DNA from: Arenicola marina | Lineage: Eukaryota; Annelida; Polychaeta; Arenicolidae | DNA: 64,000 bases | Direction: 5' to 3' | Assembly (NCBI GenBank): GCA_964019135.1 | Contig: OZ025253.1 | Span: 6,887,059-6,951,058 of the forward strand | Part shown: positions 47,180 through 57,111 of the stretch, in pieces | Numbering within the stretch: position 1 is the stretch's first letter | Layout of the letters: every line of letters begins with the position of its first letter | Made by a program: the position numbers and the translations under genes | The notes under the pieces: model-generated | The model's database searches: none | Seen by the model: only the letters and a program-made list of their open reading frames with translations | What the model was told of the DNA's origin: nothing

Positions 47180-47341
47180 TATGTATTGCCGCACTTTGGT
47201 GGCTATATGGACCAAATCTGCCCACCAGAGACGGTCTGGCAACGTGAGCCAGGCCCCAGTATGGACGCACACTTTATCAGTTAACTACGAAATGGCTCAC
47301 TAGGGGGCAGCACTATATTACTGGAGTCGTGTAGAGGCAGA

Positions 47342-48421
47342 CTAACCCATATAGGCGGCGATGGTGGATGCGTCGCTGTTGCAAAGATCGTCGTCACAGC
47401 AGGTCTTGCAGGTGGCCTTTCCGCTCGAGACACACATGACCTTCCCTGGGACGCCACAAGTCTTGTCGTAGCAGCCCTTGGTGTAGAGGAGTCCGCCTCT
47501 CCGTCTTCGAACCGTCATCTTGCACGTCTCCCCCTCAGCACAGCTCGAGGTCGGCGAGTTGTTGCACTCCTCCTCAGATGACATCTTGTTACACGTGCGA
47601 CATTCCAGTGCTGCGAAAAGTAAATACAACAGGATACAGATTGCATGATATATCTGAGCTTGACCTATTTTATCATGAATATTATTTGCACGTAGGCTAA
47701 ATGAAAACAAATTAATTCCCTGGGATAGATGTTGCGGCTACTTTCTATCAGAAATATTTTGTTAGGATATGTGCACTCGATTTAGGCGCCTTTACGCGGA
47801 CCCTGATAGCAGGGTCGTTTCATTGACGGAATACTGAAGATGGATAGAGACCGATCCTTGCAGTAATATAGATGCACTGTTGTTTCAGTCAATGATACTG
47901 AATGACAATATTAATGTGATGTTATGTAATACAGTGACACGCACACAGGTTTCTAAAGTACAGGTTCTTGCGGTATGCGTGCATGTGGTTCAGGGCAAAA
48001 GCACTTGGTGGTAATTATTGTGACCGACACAAACGCCGGCTCCAACTGGAAACAAAATTACTGGAAGACATAAGTAAGTGGGGTCTTATCTTATCTGCCA
48101 CCCCCCCCCGTGCCTTTTCCCACGCCCGCATTCATATTTTACTTACATTTCAGAGCGTTATCTCACGGGAAATCTCACGGGAAATCAATTAAATCCCCTT
48201 AATTGTAAGCACGGGAGAGGAACATGTGACTGCCCAAATAAAATGTTCTAAACTTAGAGACGGTACGCGCTCTTGCTCGAGCAAAAGCGGCATGACTATT
48301 TATTCTTTTCGCCTAAATCAACTAAATAAGAATTAATTAGTTAACGTTACTTACCTGATCCACAGTGCTCCGACATCAATCCAAGCAGTAGTACGATGAT
48401 TGCCACCAAATGTCTCCCCAT
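47342..48421 (-). CDS. Ly6/uPAR-like three-finger secreted protein, two exons
   Basis: Exon 1 (48421-48355) encodes the signal peptide MGRHLVAIIVLLLGLMSEHC and ends G|gtaagt in phase 1. Exon 2 (47610-47342) starts after ttttcgcag. The split codon gives Ala followed by LECRTCNKMSSEEECNNSP, then SCAEGETCKM, YTKGCYDKTC and KTCCDDDLCN, and ends AAYMG-stop. The predicted length is about 111 residues with 12 cysteines in the mature part. The closing C-C-x4-C-N is the hallmark of the Ly6/uPAR (LU) domain. There is no hydrophobic tail for a GPI anchor, so a secreted form is likely. The intron is about 750 bp. Ly6-type proteins modulate receptors or act in defence in various animals; its own role is unknown. 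Confidence 0.8.
47611..48354 (-). other. Intron of the Ly6-like gene
   Basis: Ends GTAAGT...TCGCAG on the minus strand. No repeat or exon recognised inside. Confidence 0.7.
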
Positions 48422-48495
48422 CTTGAAGCTTGTAGCGGATTGCGACGTGCAGATGCTCTCCCCAATGCGTTGTGGTGGACGACCTAAGCTTGGCC

Positions 48496-48502
48496 TATTT
48501 AT
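48496..48502 (-). promoter_or_regulatory. TATA box of the minus-strand Ly6-like gene
   Basis: ataaata in ggggcataaataggcca (minus strand), 75 bp upstream of the ATG. This predicts a transcript start near 48468 and a 5' UTR of about 45 nt. Confidence 0.6.
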
Positions 48503-49131
48503 GCCCCACCTCACTGGCATCGTGCCCGTGTAAAACCTCCGTTGCCCAACAGGGGCTAAGATCTTTGGCTTACAACATGCAAGGTACCGCACAGTGGCTC
48601 CCGCTACAATACCCTCAGCACGGGGACCCCTGTACAGGAGGGGGGGCGGGGTGGCGGTGGGTGGTAGAGGCGGGACCGGCTGTGGTGGCTGACCGACTGG
48701 GAGGGATTAGTTGGAGTCAGCCAAGCGTGGCTGGCAGGTGGGTGGTAAGTGTTGGGAGGGGAGGGGGGGAGGGGGTGGCCTGAGTGTGCGCTACAGAGAC
48801 AGATTAGCTCTACCCTGTAGCGCTGTAGCCGGTGCTGACCGATCAGCTGCCGCTCGCTGGCAGGTCGAGTGAGAAGTTAGGTGGACAGCGGGTTACGAGG
48901 GGCGGGGGTGGGGTAAGCTGGCCGGGGGTAGGCAGATAGCGCCGCAGAGAGGTGGATGGGGGAAGAGGGAGGCGGTTCCTTCGGGCGGCCCGCCGTCCAG
49001 CTCTAAGGCTGGCCGGGTAGAAGCTGCCGAGGGAGGTGAGAAACAGTAAGCGGCGGGGTGGCGGGGTAGTTAATACAGGGGGTGGGTCTGTCGGTCGTTG
49101 CACCACGGTCAGTCGGGTAACCAGCCCTGGG

Positions 49132-50043
49132 CTACAGGGGGCGGGGGGGGGGGGGGGGTGCGGGGAGGGTCCAGTTCCAGTCTAGGTCGTCAGGGCGTCT
49201 AGGAGGGGGCGAAGTTGGCGGCGTCGCTTTGAAACGAAGGCTGACCGTGGAGCCTTCGGGGACTCCGGTGGTGGCGGCATCGCGGCGGGCGAGGTTACCA
49301 AACCACTCAGTGTCACTCGCGGCGGCCAGGGCAACCTTCTTGTGTCCTTTTACGACCGATGTTCGTCCGCTTGGGCCTGCCTTGGGTAGAGGGGCTTGCT
49401 TGTCGGCGGGTCTAGTCGCTTCTGGGGTGGCGGTCTCATCCGTGTCCTTCTCCTCCTCGTCAGAGTCGGAGTCGGTATCAGATTCGACCACCACCACCTC
49501 TGCTGGAGCCTCTTGGGGTTTGGGGACTGTCTTCTTTCGCTTGCGCGTCAGGGTGCAAGCGGTGCGAACATGACCGATGTCCCCGCACTTCCAACAGGTT
49601 GGCAGCTGCCCGCGGTAACTTACGTAAGTCACCGCCTTCGACAGCTGCCCCGGAATGGAGACGGGGAGTCGATTGGGGATTGTGATGGAAAAGTCGTGAA
49701 ACACGACCCTCCAATCCCCTGTTCGAAAGTCAGTCCCGGGGAACAAAACCGGGGCTGCGGGTTCGACATCCGGGTTGAACTTCCGGAGAACTTTATCCAG
49801 AGGGGCGGTGTCCTTTGAGAAGGGCCACCCCTTCACCGTGACCGTCAAGATGGGCGCGGTGGCTGGTTCTAGCTCCAGATGCTGACCCAGGATGTTCAGG
49901 CCTTCGACCATCCTGGTTTCTGCCGCTGCCACCGACCGGAAGATTATCGCCGTCAGTCTCCCCAGGGTGATCAGACCGGCGACGTCTCTACAGTCGGCGT
50001 CGTAGAGGGCCCTGGCCAGTTGGTCGAGGGTGACCGGCTGCAT
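49132..50043 (-). CDS. Intact LINE ORF1 protein with CCHC zinc knuckle (element A)
   Basis: 303 codons from an ATG, no breaks. The N-terminal ~160 residues are globular. Then comes VTYVSYRGQLPTCWKCGDIG, with the knuckle C-W-K-C-GDIGHVRTAC. A basic patch (TRKRKKTVPKP) and an acidic Ser/Asp run (ESDTDSDSDEEEKDTDE) follow, and a Pro-rich C-terminus. ORF1 proteins with CCHC knuckles are typical of Tx1-clade and related LINEs, where they bind the element RNA. The second ORF1 at 51279 (plus) is related (YLSYRGMIPSCWKCG) but clearly a different family. Confidence 0.75.
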   Translation of the reverse strand: MQPVTLDQLARALYDADCRDVAGLITLGRLTAIIFRSVAAAETRMVEGLNILGQHLELEPATAPILTVTVKGWPFSKDTAPLDKVLRKFNPDVEPAAPVLFPGTDFRTGDWRVVFHDFSITIPNRLPVSIPGQLSKAVTYVSYRGQLPTCWKCGDIGHVRTACTLTRKRKKTVPKPQEAPAEVVVVESDTDSDSDEEEKDTDETATPEATRPADKQAPLPKAGPSGRTSVVKGHKKVALAAASDTEWFGNLARRDAATTGVPEGSTVSLRFKATPPTSPPPRRPDDLDWNWTLPAPPPPPRPL

Positions 50044-50399
50044 GAGGCTTGGAGGGGTGGAAGGGGGGGGGAGAAGAGGTAGGGGGGGGCACTCGAATGG
50101 AGTGAAGCCTAGTACTCGCAGTGAGCAATAGGCGGGGGAGTGGGAGGGAGGGGGAGGGAGGGGAGGGGGGTACCCGAGCTGGGTTACAACTCAGCCGGCC
50201 ATTAGGTATGAGCTGTTGTCGGTCTCCCGGCAGAAAGACTCAGTCCGTCGTGGCGGAGAGTGAGCTGTAGCTTCGCAACCTCGGAGGGTGGCCCAAGGAA
50301 CAGCCCCGTAAACCGGGCGCCGTCTCATCCTCCACTCCTATCCGGGAGCTAAGCAGGGAGGCCTTACAAACGGGAGGCAGGGTCAGGGAGCAGCCCCGG

Positions 50400-51010
50400 T
50401 CACCCAGAGCTACACTCTTCGCCACACCAGCCCGAAAGCTCGGCGGGGAGGGGAGGAAAGGGAGGTCTTACCAACGGGAGGGGGGTCAGGGAACAGCCCC
50501 GGTCAAGCCAGGTACTGAACCCGTCACCGTTCCAGCCCGAAAGCTCGGCGGGAGGGGCGTCACCAACGGGATGGGGGGTCAGGGAACAGCCCCGTTCAAG
50601 CCAGGTACTGAACCCTTCACCGTCCCAGCCCGAAAGCTCGGCGGGAGGGGCCTCACCAACGGAAGGGGGGTTCAGGGAACAGCCCCGGTCAAGCCAGGTA
50701 CTGAGCCCGTCACCGTCCCAGCCCGAAAGCTCGGCGGGAGGGGCGTCACCAACGGGATGGGGGGTCAGAGAACAGCCCCGGTCAAGCCAGGTACTGAACC
50801 CGTCACCGTCCCAGCCCGAAAGCTCGGCGGGAGGGGCTTCACCAACGGAAGGGGGGGTCAGGGAACAGCCCCGGTCAAGCCAGGTACTGAGCCCGTCACC
50901 GTCCCAGCCCGAGGGCTCGGCGGGAGGGGAGGGAGGTTCAGGGGACAGCCCCGGAGTCCGGGAGCTGTACCCTTCACCACACCAGCCCGAGAGCTCGGCG
51001 GGGAGGGAGG
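50400..51010. repeat. 93-bp tandem repeat in the 5' UTR of LINE A
   Basis: The landmark cccga(a/g)(a/g)gctcggcgg lies at 50431, 50536, 50629, 50722, 50815, 50908 and 50986. The four central spacings are exactly 93 bp. 93 is a multiple of 3, so frames stay open on both strands (minus-strand unit ELSGWDGDGFSTWLDRGCSL...). Tandem repeats in LINE 5' UTRs often act as promoter or enhancer units. Coding use is not excluded, but stops separate the array from ORF1. Confidence 0.85.
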
Positions 51011-51214
51011 GGTGGGGACAGGCTCGCACCAAGGAGGGGGCTTGTGACTCAGATCCTGAGCCCGCGCGCGCCGCTACCTGTGGGCTGACCACTGCTGGCG
51101 GGGAGGAGAGTACCTGACCGCCTTCGCTGGTGCTCCGGAGTCCGGTCCGTCTGCGGCCGCTGGTCCACTTCCGGTCGCCGCTTCCCTTGTGGAGTTGGAG
51201 CTGGAGTGGAAAAG

Positions 51215-51280
51215 GAGAGTCTTAAACTGTGTAACAGTCAGAACTACACTTTGATCTTAGCCAAAAGGCCGAGAAGCCAT
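51215..51280 (-). ncRNA. U2 snRNA 5' fragment
   Basis: On the minus strand U2 nucleotides 4-30 match exactly (51277 to 51251: GCTTCTCGGCCTTTTGGC, then TAAGATCAA). One extra A follows and then GTGTAGT. After that, weaker similarity (TCTG...CAGTTTAA) runs to about U2 nt 57. U2 +1 falls at 51280. Stem-loop I and part of the branch-point-pairing region are present. The Sm site and later stem-loops are missing, so this is a fragment and not a functional U2 gene. Confidence 0.9.
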
Positions 51281-52397
51281 CAAGATCTGGCCCACCAGCG
51301 CCGTCCCCGACCGATTTTCAGTTGCCATTCCCAACAGCCACGTTCGGATAGTGGTTTATCTGTCATACAGAGGGATGATCCCCTCTTGTTGGAAGTGTGG
51401 GGTGCAAGGACACATGCGAAGCGAGTGCGGCAGCGACGACCGCCACAGGGACGCACCCCCCTCCACGGGACTTACCGAGGCAGATGGGGTGCCAGCCGCC
51501 TCATGCTCCCCCAAGCTCCCCCCCCCCCCCACCGACAACCCATACCCCGACTGAGGAAGACATGCGGCACAGCCCCCCCGCAAAGAAGACCTGCCCGACA
51601 AGGCCGCCGTAACAGAGGGGATCCCCCCCCCCCACCCGTCACTCCTATGCCCGGCCCTCCGACAGACGCCGACAAGGAGATGCCCGTTACCACTGAGGGT
51701 AAAGCCATCATCACGCCGCTCCGAGACGACAGCGGCGAACAGACTCCAGCCCCGGCAACAGCGAGCAGCCCCCGCGACAGGGGAAACCGAGACAATCACC
51801 CGCCAAGTCCGCCCCCGCACCGCGCAGCAACACCGGCGAGAGGGAAGCGGACGAGGCGGAGACAGATGCCCCCCAGCTAGAAGCCGCGACAACGCCGCCG
51901 CGACAAAAGACGCGGGACAGCCTGACGGCCGTTTTCGGCAACACCCCGTTAGGGAGGTCGGCCTCGCCGTAGAGGACACCCAGCCCTCACCCGGGCATGG
52001 TGCCACGCCATGGCTGCCAGCTGCCCTCCAGGCTGTCCTCCGCTCACAGCCCGGGCAGTCTGGAGAGAGCAAGGACCAAGCACCACCCTCGCAGATCCCA
52101 CCATCGGTCCAGCGCCTAGACACTGACGGGTCCCCCCAACCTCTTACCCCTACGCGGAAGAGGCCAGCCAGCGGCCAGCTGAGCATGCGCCCCCCACCCG
52201 CGCCGGCTCTACGAACCGGGAACACGACCGGCCAGACCACAACGGAAACGAAGAGGACGCGCGGCCGACCACCCTCCCGTGGCAGGTTTCAGTCCGGCCC
52301 CACCCAGACTCCGCGTGAACGCTCAACCTCGATCGACCCCGGCAGCGCCAGCAGCGCCCGAGTGACCCGAGCAGGAGACTCCTCTCCGCGCACCTAA
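51279..52397 (+). pseudogene. ORF1 remnant of LINE B
   Basis: Starts in mid-protein (KIWPTSAVPDRFSVAIPNSH). The knuckle is CWKCGVQGHMRSEC. A TGA near 51552 and at least one frame change interrupt the Pro/Thr-rich C-terminal part, which ends RVTRAGDSSPRT-stop at 52397. Confidence 0.65.
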
Positions 52398-52527
52398 CGA
52401 GCCGAGACCTGGACCCGGACCATGAACCAGAACACTCCCATGTACTACGCCCCGACTTATTCCCCCACACTTGTCTCATCTTGGTCGTATAAGACGTTCC
52501 CTCGGTATGTAAGGGTTTTATGTGTCC

Positions 52528-53290
52528 GGCGCGGACCCCGGGCTAGTGCCAGGTCTACCGACTGCACCCGGGGACGCGCAGGAGTAGGCACACTGTACGC
52601 ACGTAAGTGCGGTCCCTTCCGTCCAGCACGGACCCCGGGACAGTGCCAGGCACGCCGGCTGTACCGGAGGACGTGCACGTGTATGGACACCGTACGCTTG
52701 TACGTAGTCGCTTTTCTACATATACATATGCTATGTATGCACACCTTTTTTCGCCTCTGCCTGCATAGATCCCGCTCCCGGGACGGTGTAGGTATAGAGA
52801 CACTGTCTTTTGTCCAGCGCGGACCCCGGGGCAGTGCCAGGCTTGCCGGCTGTACCCGGGGACGTGCACGTGTATGGACACTACATGTATACTATGTATG
52901 TAAAGCCTTTTTTCGCCTCCGCCTGCACAGACCCCGTACCCGGGGTGGTGTAGGTATAGGAATACTGTCTTTTGTCCAGCGCGGACCCCGGGGCAGTGCC
53001 AGGCCTGCCGGCTGCACCCGGGGACGTGCACGTGTATGGACACCATATGCTTGCACGCTTTGCTTTTCGGTCCAGCACGGACCCCGGGACAGCGCCAGGT
53101 GTGCCAGCTGTACCCGAGGACGTGCAGGTGTATGGACAGCCTACGCATTCTAAGTATCTACAGGTTTTTTTTCCCCGCTAGTGCGGACCCGGACCCTGAG
53201 GCAGTACCAGGACCGCTGGCTGCACTCAGGAACGGGCACGCGTATGGGTTGCCTGCTGTGCCCAGCGCGGACACAAGGTCGGTGACAGGG
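52528..53290 (+). repeat. Six GC-rich repeats between ORF1 and ORF2 of LINE B
   Basis: The core gcggaccccggg-cagtgccagg...cggctg-acccggggacgtgcacgtgtatggacac recurs at about 52528, 52624, 52815, 52977, 53071 and 53183. AT-rich or T-rich tails (cttttttcgcctc) separate some copies. The core is rich in short inverted complements, so the RNA may be strongly folded. Confidence 0.85.
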
Positions 53291-53310
53291 CTGCCTCCCT
53301 CCACCCCTTT

Positions 53311-56300
53311 ATGAAGGTAGCCTCCATAAACGTTAACGGTTGGGTCTTTAGCGATCTTAAGCGCGAGTATCCGCCGTTACGTCCTGAAAAGCAAACTCGA
53401 CATCATAGCTTTTCAGGAAACTCACTGCACTTCTCTGGTCGAACTAAAGGAGTGCCTCGACCCATTGCGAGGCCAATTCTTTTACAGTTTAGCAGACAGC
53501 TCCAGAAGTGGAGGCGTCTGCACCTGGTTCTCTAACCGGCTGGAAGCTGCTTTTACTAATTCCTACAGCGACGACAGGGGTCGACTTAATAGGGTACTAT
53601 TTGAGGCGGGGTCCTTTACGATAAATATAATTAATGCGTATTGCCCTAACACTCCTAAAGACAGGATTTTATTTCTTAAGACGATCCCAGACCTTTGCCT
53701 AAGCGAGTTAGAAGAAAGTGCCAATATTATTCTAGCGGGCGACTTTAATTTCATCGAGGACTTTGACCTGGACAAACAAGTTGGGGGAACCTGGAAGGGG
53801 TGCTTATCGGGATCGGCCCCGATGGGGGATATTAAATCAGAATACGACTTAGTCGATTCATTTAGATTACTTAATCCCACGTTACTAAAATTTACCCACT
53901 ACATCAAACGTTATAATGTTAAAACCCGCATTGACCGGATCTACGTATCCAACGCCCTCTCTTTTGCCCTCACAGAAGCCTGCGTTAAGCCGTGGCACCA
54001 TAGTGACCACGAGACCGCCGTATGCCACTTTAATTTAAATATGCCCCCCCCCGTGGCCCAGGTTATTGGAAATTTAATTCGTCGTTGTTGGATAACAAGA
54101 ACTTTTCTACGGTAATCGAGAACTTTTGGGTATCCTGGCAGGAGTCCAAACCCCTTTTTAAGGACCTCCGCCTTTGGTGGGATATGGGTAAAAAACATTT
54201 ACAGCAGGAGACAAGGGCTTTCGCCTCGGCACATAAGCGTGCCCAGGAAAGGGACCTTTTTTTTAAGAAGAAAGAATTTGAAAAACTGTTAACGGAGGCA
54301 GACAAGGGACCAGTTCACCTTGAGCTGTCCATCCGCTTAGATTCCCTTAAATACGAGATTAAGTCCTTAGAAACATTAAAAAGTAAACGGGGTCATAATA
54401 CGTTCAAGAGCAGAGTTTAGAGAAGAGGGGGAAAAATGCACCAGGTACTTTGTTAATTTAGAAAAGTTTAAAGGCAACGCCAAATTAATTACTTCCCTAA
54501 AAACAGTACTGGCACCGTAGTATCCGATCCAGAGGGCATTCTCGATCTAGAACGTGATTTTTATGAAACCCTTTACACGGCTGAGCCCACAGACCGTTTG
54601 TCCCAGGATTCCTTACTGAATAATATGTGTCATTCACTAGGCCCCTATGATCGGGCGAGCTGCGAGGGGGATCTCCAGCTGTCAGAAGGGGATAGGGCTG
54701 TAAAGGAACTTAAATCCAATAAATCCCCGGGGGGTGATGGGCTCTCGGCCGAATTTTATAAACACTTTTGGCCTCTAATAGGCAGTGACTTCATAGAAGT
54801 AGCCAATTTCTCTTTACGGGCGGGGGCGTTACCAACCTCAATGAGGCGTGGATTAATTACCCTAATCTTCAAAAAGGGGGATAAACGGGACTTGAAAAAC
54901 TGGCGTCCAATAACATTACTAAATGTCGACTATAAAATCATCACTAAAATACTCTGCCACAGACTAAAAAATGTACTTCGATACTTTATTAGTCCGTACC
55001 AGACATGCTCGGTCCCGGGGCGGTCTACAAACAATACCACCACTTTCGTAAGAGACCTTATAAGTTACGCCAACAGAAACAACGTACAGGGAGCCCTAGT
55101 CTGCCTGGATCAGACCAAAGCCTTTGACTGGGTAGACTGGGCCTTCCTGTACAGGTGCTTGACTTCCTTCGGTCTGGGCCCAGATTTTGTCTCCTGGGTC
55201 ACTTTGTGTTATACAAACATTTCCAGCGCTGTCCTTAACAACGGCGACATGTCTTCCTTTTTCAGCTTGTCCCGAGGGACTAGGCAAGGCTGCCCACTTA
55301 GCCCCTTACTTTACGTTACAGTCGCTGAAGTCCTGGCTATCGCGATCCGGAAGGAGCCCCTCATTAGAGGCATCCCCCTCCCGGGCGGCGGTAGCCACAA
55401 GCTGTCGCAATATGCGGACGACAACACCGGGTGTGTGGCCGACACTCGGTCCATTGAAGCACTGTTTAATGTCGTTCACACTTACGAAAAAGCCTCAGGC
55501 GCTCTTTTAAACCCTGATAAAACAGAATGTTTATGGCTGGGTCCATATAGAGGCAGAGAAGACCGCCCCCTGAACCTTAAGTGGTCCTCTGAATCAGTTA
55601 AGATTCTAGGTTTTTATATGGGAGGGGAGGACTTGGACCACCAAAATTGGGATCCCCTAATCCAACGATTTAAGAACACCCTTAATATGTGGAGGGCGCG
55701 AGACCTTACTTTACAAGGCTGCATTACAGTCATTAACAGCCTAGCCAGCGCGGGCATTTGGTATTTTTCGTATGTAATTTCCTTGCCCCCGTGGGCCCTT
55801 AAGCTCTTAGAGCAGGCCATGCTGGATTTTCTTTGGAAGGGAGGGAAACACCCGATAGCTAAAAGCACTCTGCACTTACCGTTAGAACAGGGAGGGTTAA
55901 ACCTGGTCAACATTAAATCTAAGATTACGGCACAGAGGGTAATGTGGGCTTATAGAATGCTACGGCATACGAGGGACTCCCCCATGGTAGCTTTATTCCA
56001 ACACTTTCTGGGAAAGTACCGGGACTGCAATTTAGGGGAATACTTATTATATCTACGCTTCTTCCCATTCAGAGAAAATGTTAAACAATTACCTACCGTT
56101 TATGTTGAATGTTTACAGGCATGGAATACTGCGAAGGTTACCCCCTACCCAAGCACGGATACCTCCCAGGGCGTCGCTGACCAGCCCTTGTTTCTTAATC
56201 CAGCTATCACTACTGGAACGAACGTTTTATTTTACCCCACGTTTTTGAAGCATAATATTATCCGCGTCCGTGACATAGTCACGAACGATGATTTAACTAC

Positions 56301-57111
56301 CTTTGAATGCCTGACCGCCCAGACCAACCTTCCGCCCTCAGATAAACATCGTAGACAACTACAATGATTAAAAGACGCAGTCCCGCCCCATTTTATATTA
56401 CAGCTTGCGCAGCAACGGCAGGGGCCAGTTAACAATACGCAGCTATACATCGAGCGTTTACACGATGACCTTCTTTTCAGCCCCTCCGTTACAACAAGAG
56501 AGATTTATCAATGTGTCCTCGGTGCCACCCCACAACCCATTGCAATAGAGAGGTGGGAAGCAGTCTTCAGTTGCCACTTAGACGCGAAGCACATTTTTTC
56601 CCAAATTAAATTTACTCACCAAGTCTTAGCGACAGAAAAGTATCTCCACCAGAGCCGCATTTTCGATTCGCCCGATTGCAAACTGTGTCCAGGCCAAACC
56701 GGCAACCTCGTTCATCTTTTTTCCACTTGCAAAGTGATCCAAGGAGTCATCCAGAAATTTACTCCTTCATTTATAGGTCTGACCGGCTTTAAGAAACCGC
56801 TCGCCAAATTTAACCTTTTCTTTGGTTACACCAAAACACGTGCAGACACCCCGGTACATATCGTTAGTTTTGTTCTTACCTCCTTGAAATATGCTGTCTG
56901 GCTCAGCAGACAGAGTGCTTTAGAAGGGAAGCGCCTTCCAGTACATAGATTTTCAACAATAATTTAAGGTCCCGCATAAAAGAAGAACACCAGTTGGCCC
57001 ACCTTTTTGCTCCCACCAGACGCCCCCTTTTCAGAGATACCTGGACTCAGGGCGGAATATTATGTCAAGTCGACGATGATTTTAATCTCATGTACATCCT
57101 GCGGGTTTAGC
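53311..57111 (+). pseudogene. ORF2 of LINE B: APE endonuclease and reverse transcriptase, broken
   Basis: ATG at 53311 opens KVASINVNGW (APE motif). DIIAFQETHC follows in a second frame, then LAGDFNFIEDFD and RIDRIYVSNAL (endonuclease core) and SDHETAVCHF. The RT (54598-56367) has KSPGGDGLSAEFYKHFWP, NWRPITLLNVDYKI, LDQTKAFDWVDW, GTRQGCPLSPLLY and the catalytic YADD at 55411. A C-x2-C...H...C motif near 56686 closes the protein. Breaks: frameshifts near 53380, 54085, 54410 and 54500, a TGA at 56365 shared with copy 1, and a private 1-bp loss near 56947. The element is dead. Confidence 0.88.

Larger units (their letters stand above)
48620..51280 (-). mobile_element. Tx1-like LINE A: U2-derived head, repeat-rich 5' UTR and ORF1; 3' part missing
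   Basis: Reading on the minus strand from 51280: a U2 snRNA 5' end (51280 to about 51215), a GC-rich leader with 93-bp tandem repeats (about 51010-50400), an intact ORF1 (50043-49132) and about 500 bp of GC-rich sequence. It then meets the Ly6 promoter region. No ORF2 follows. The element is therefore complete at its 5' end but lacks its 3' part, the reverse of a normal LINE truncation. The left border near 48620 is only estimated from the drop in GC content. Confidence 0.6.
51277..57111 (+). mobile_element. Tx1-like LINE B: 5'-truncated ORF1, repeat spacer, broken ORF2
   Basis: It begins inside ORF1 directly at the U2 fragment, with a 3-4-bp overlap (ccat) at the junction. Order: ORF1 remnant 51279-52397, tandem-repeat spacer 52528-53290, ORF2 53311-57111. 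The domain order APE endonuclease, RT, then C-terminal CCHC-like motif, together with RT motifs, places it in the L1/Tx1 superclade. Members of Tx1 (the Keno families) are known to target U2 snRNA genes. The last 1.5 kb and all that follows are duplicated at 1-8541. Confidence 0.8.

Noticed and set aside
50400-51092. 230-codon minus-strand ORF and 158-codon plus-strand ORF
   Set aside because: Both are the 93-bp repeat in a GC-rich LINE leader, with no domain and no start context. Kept only as a low-probability 'ORF0-like' idea.
51356-52240. 294-codon minus-strand ORF
   Set aside because: It is the antisense of the LINE B ORF1 remnant, in GC-rich sequence with no family match.
52422-53181. 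243-codon plus and 197-codon minus ORFs
   Set aside because: They are produced by the GC-rich repeat array between ORF1 and ORF2.
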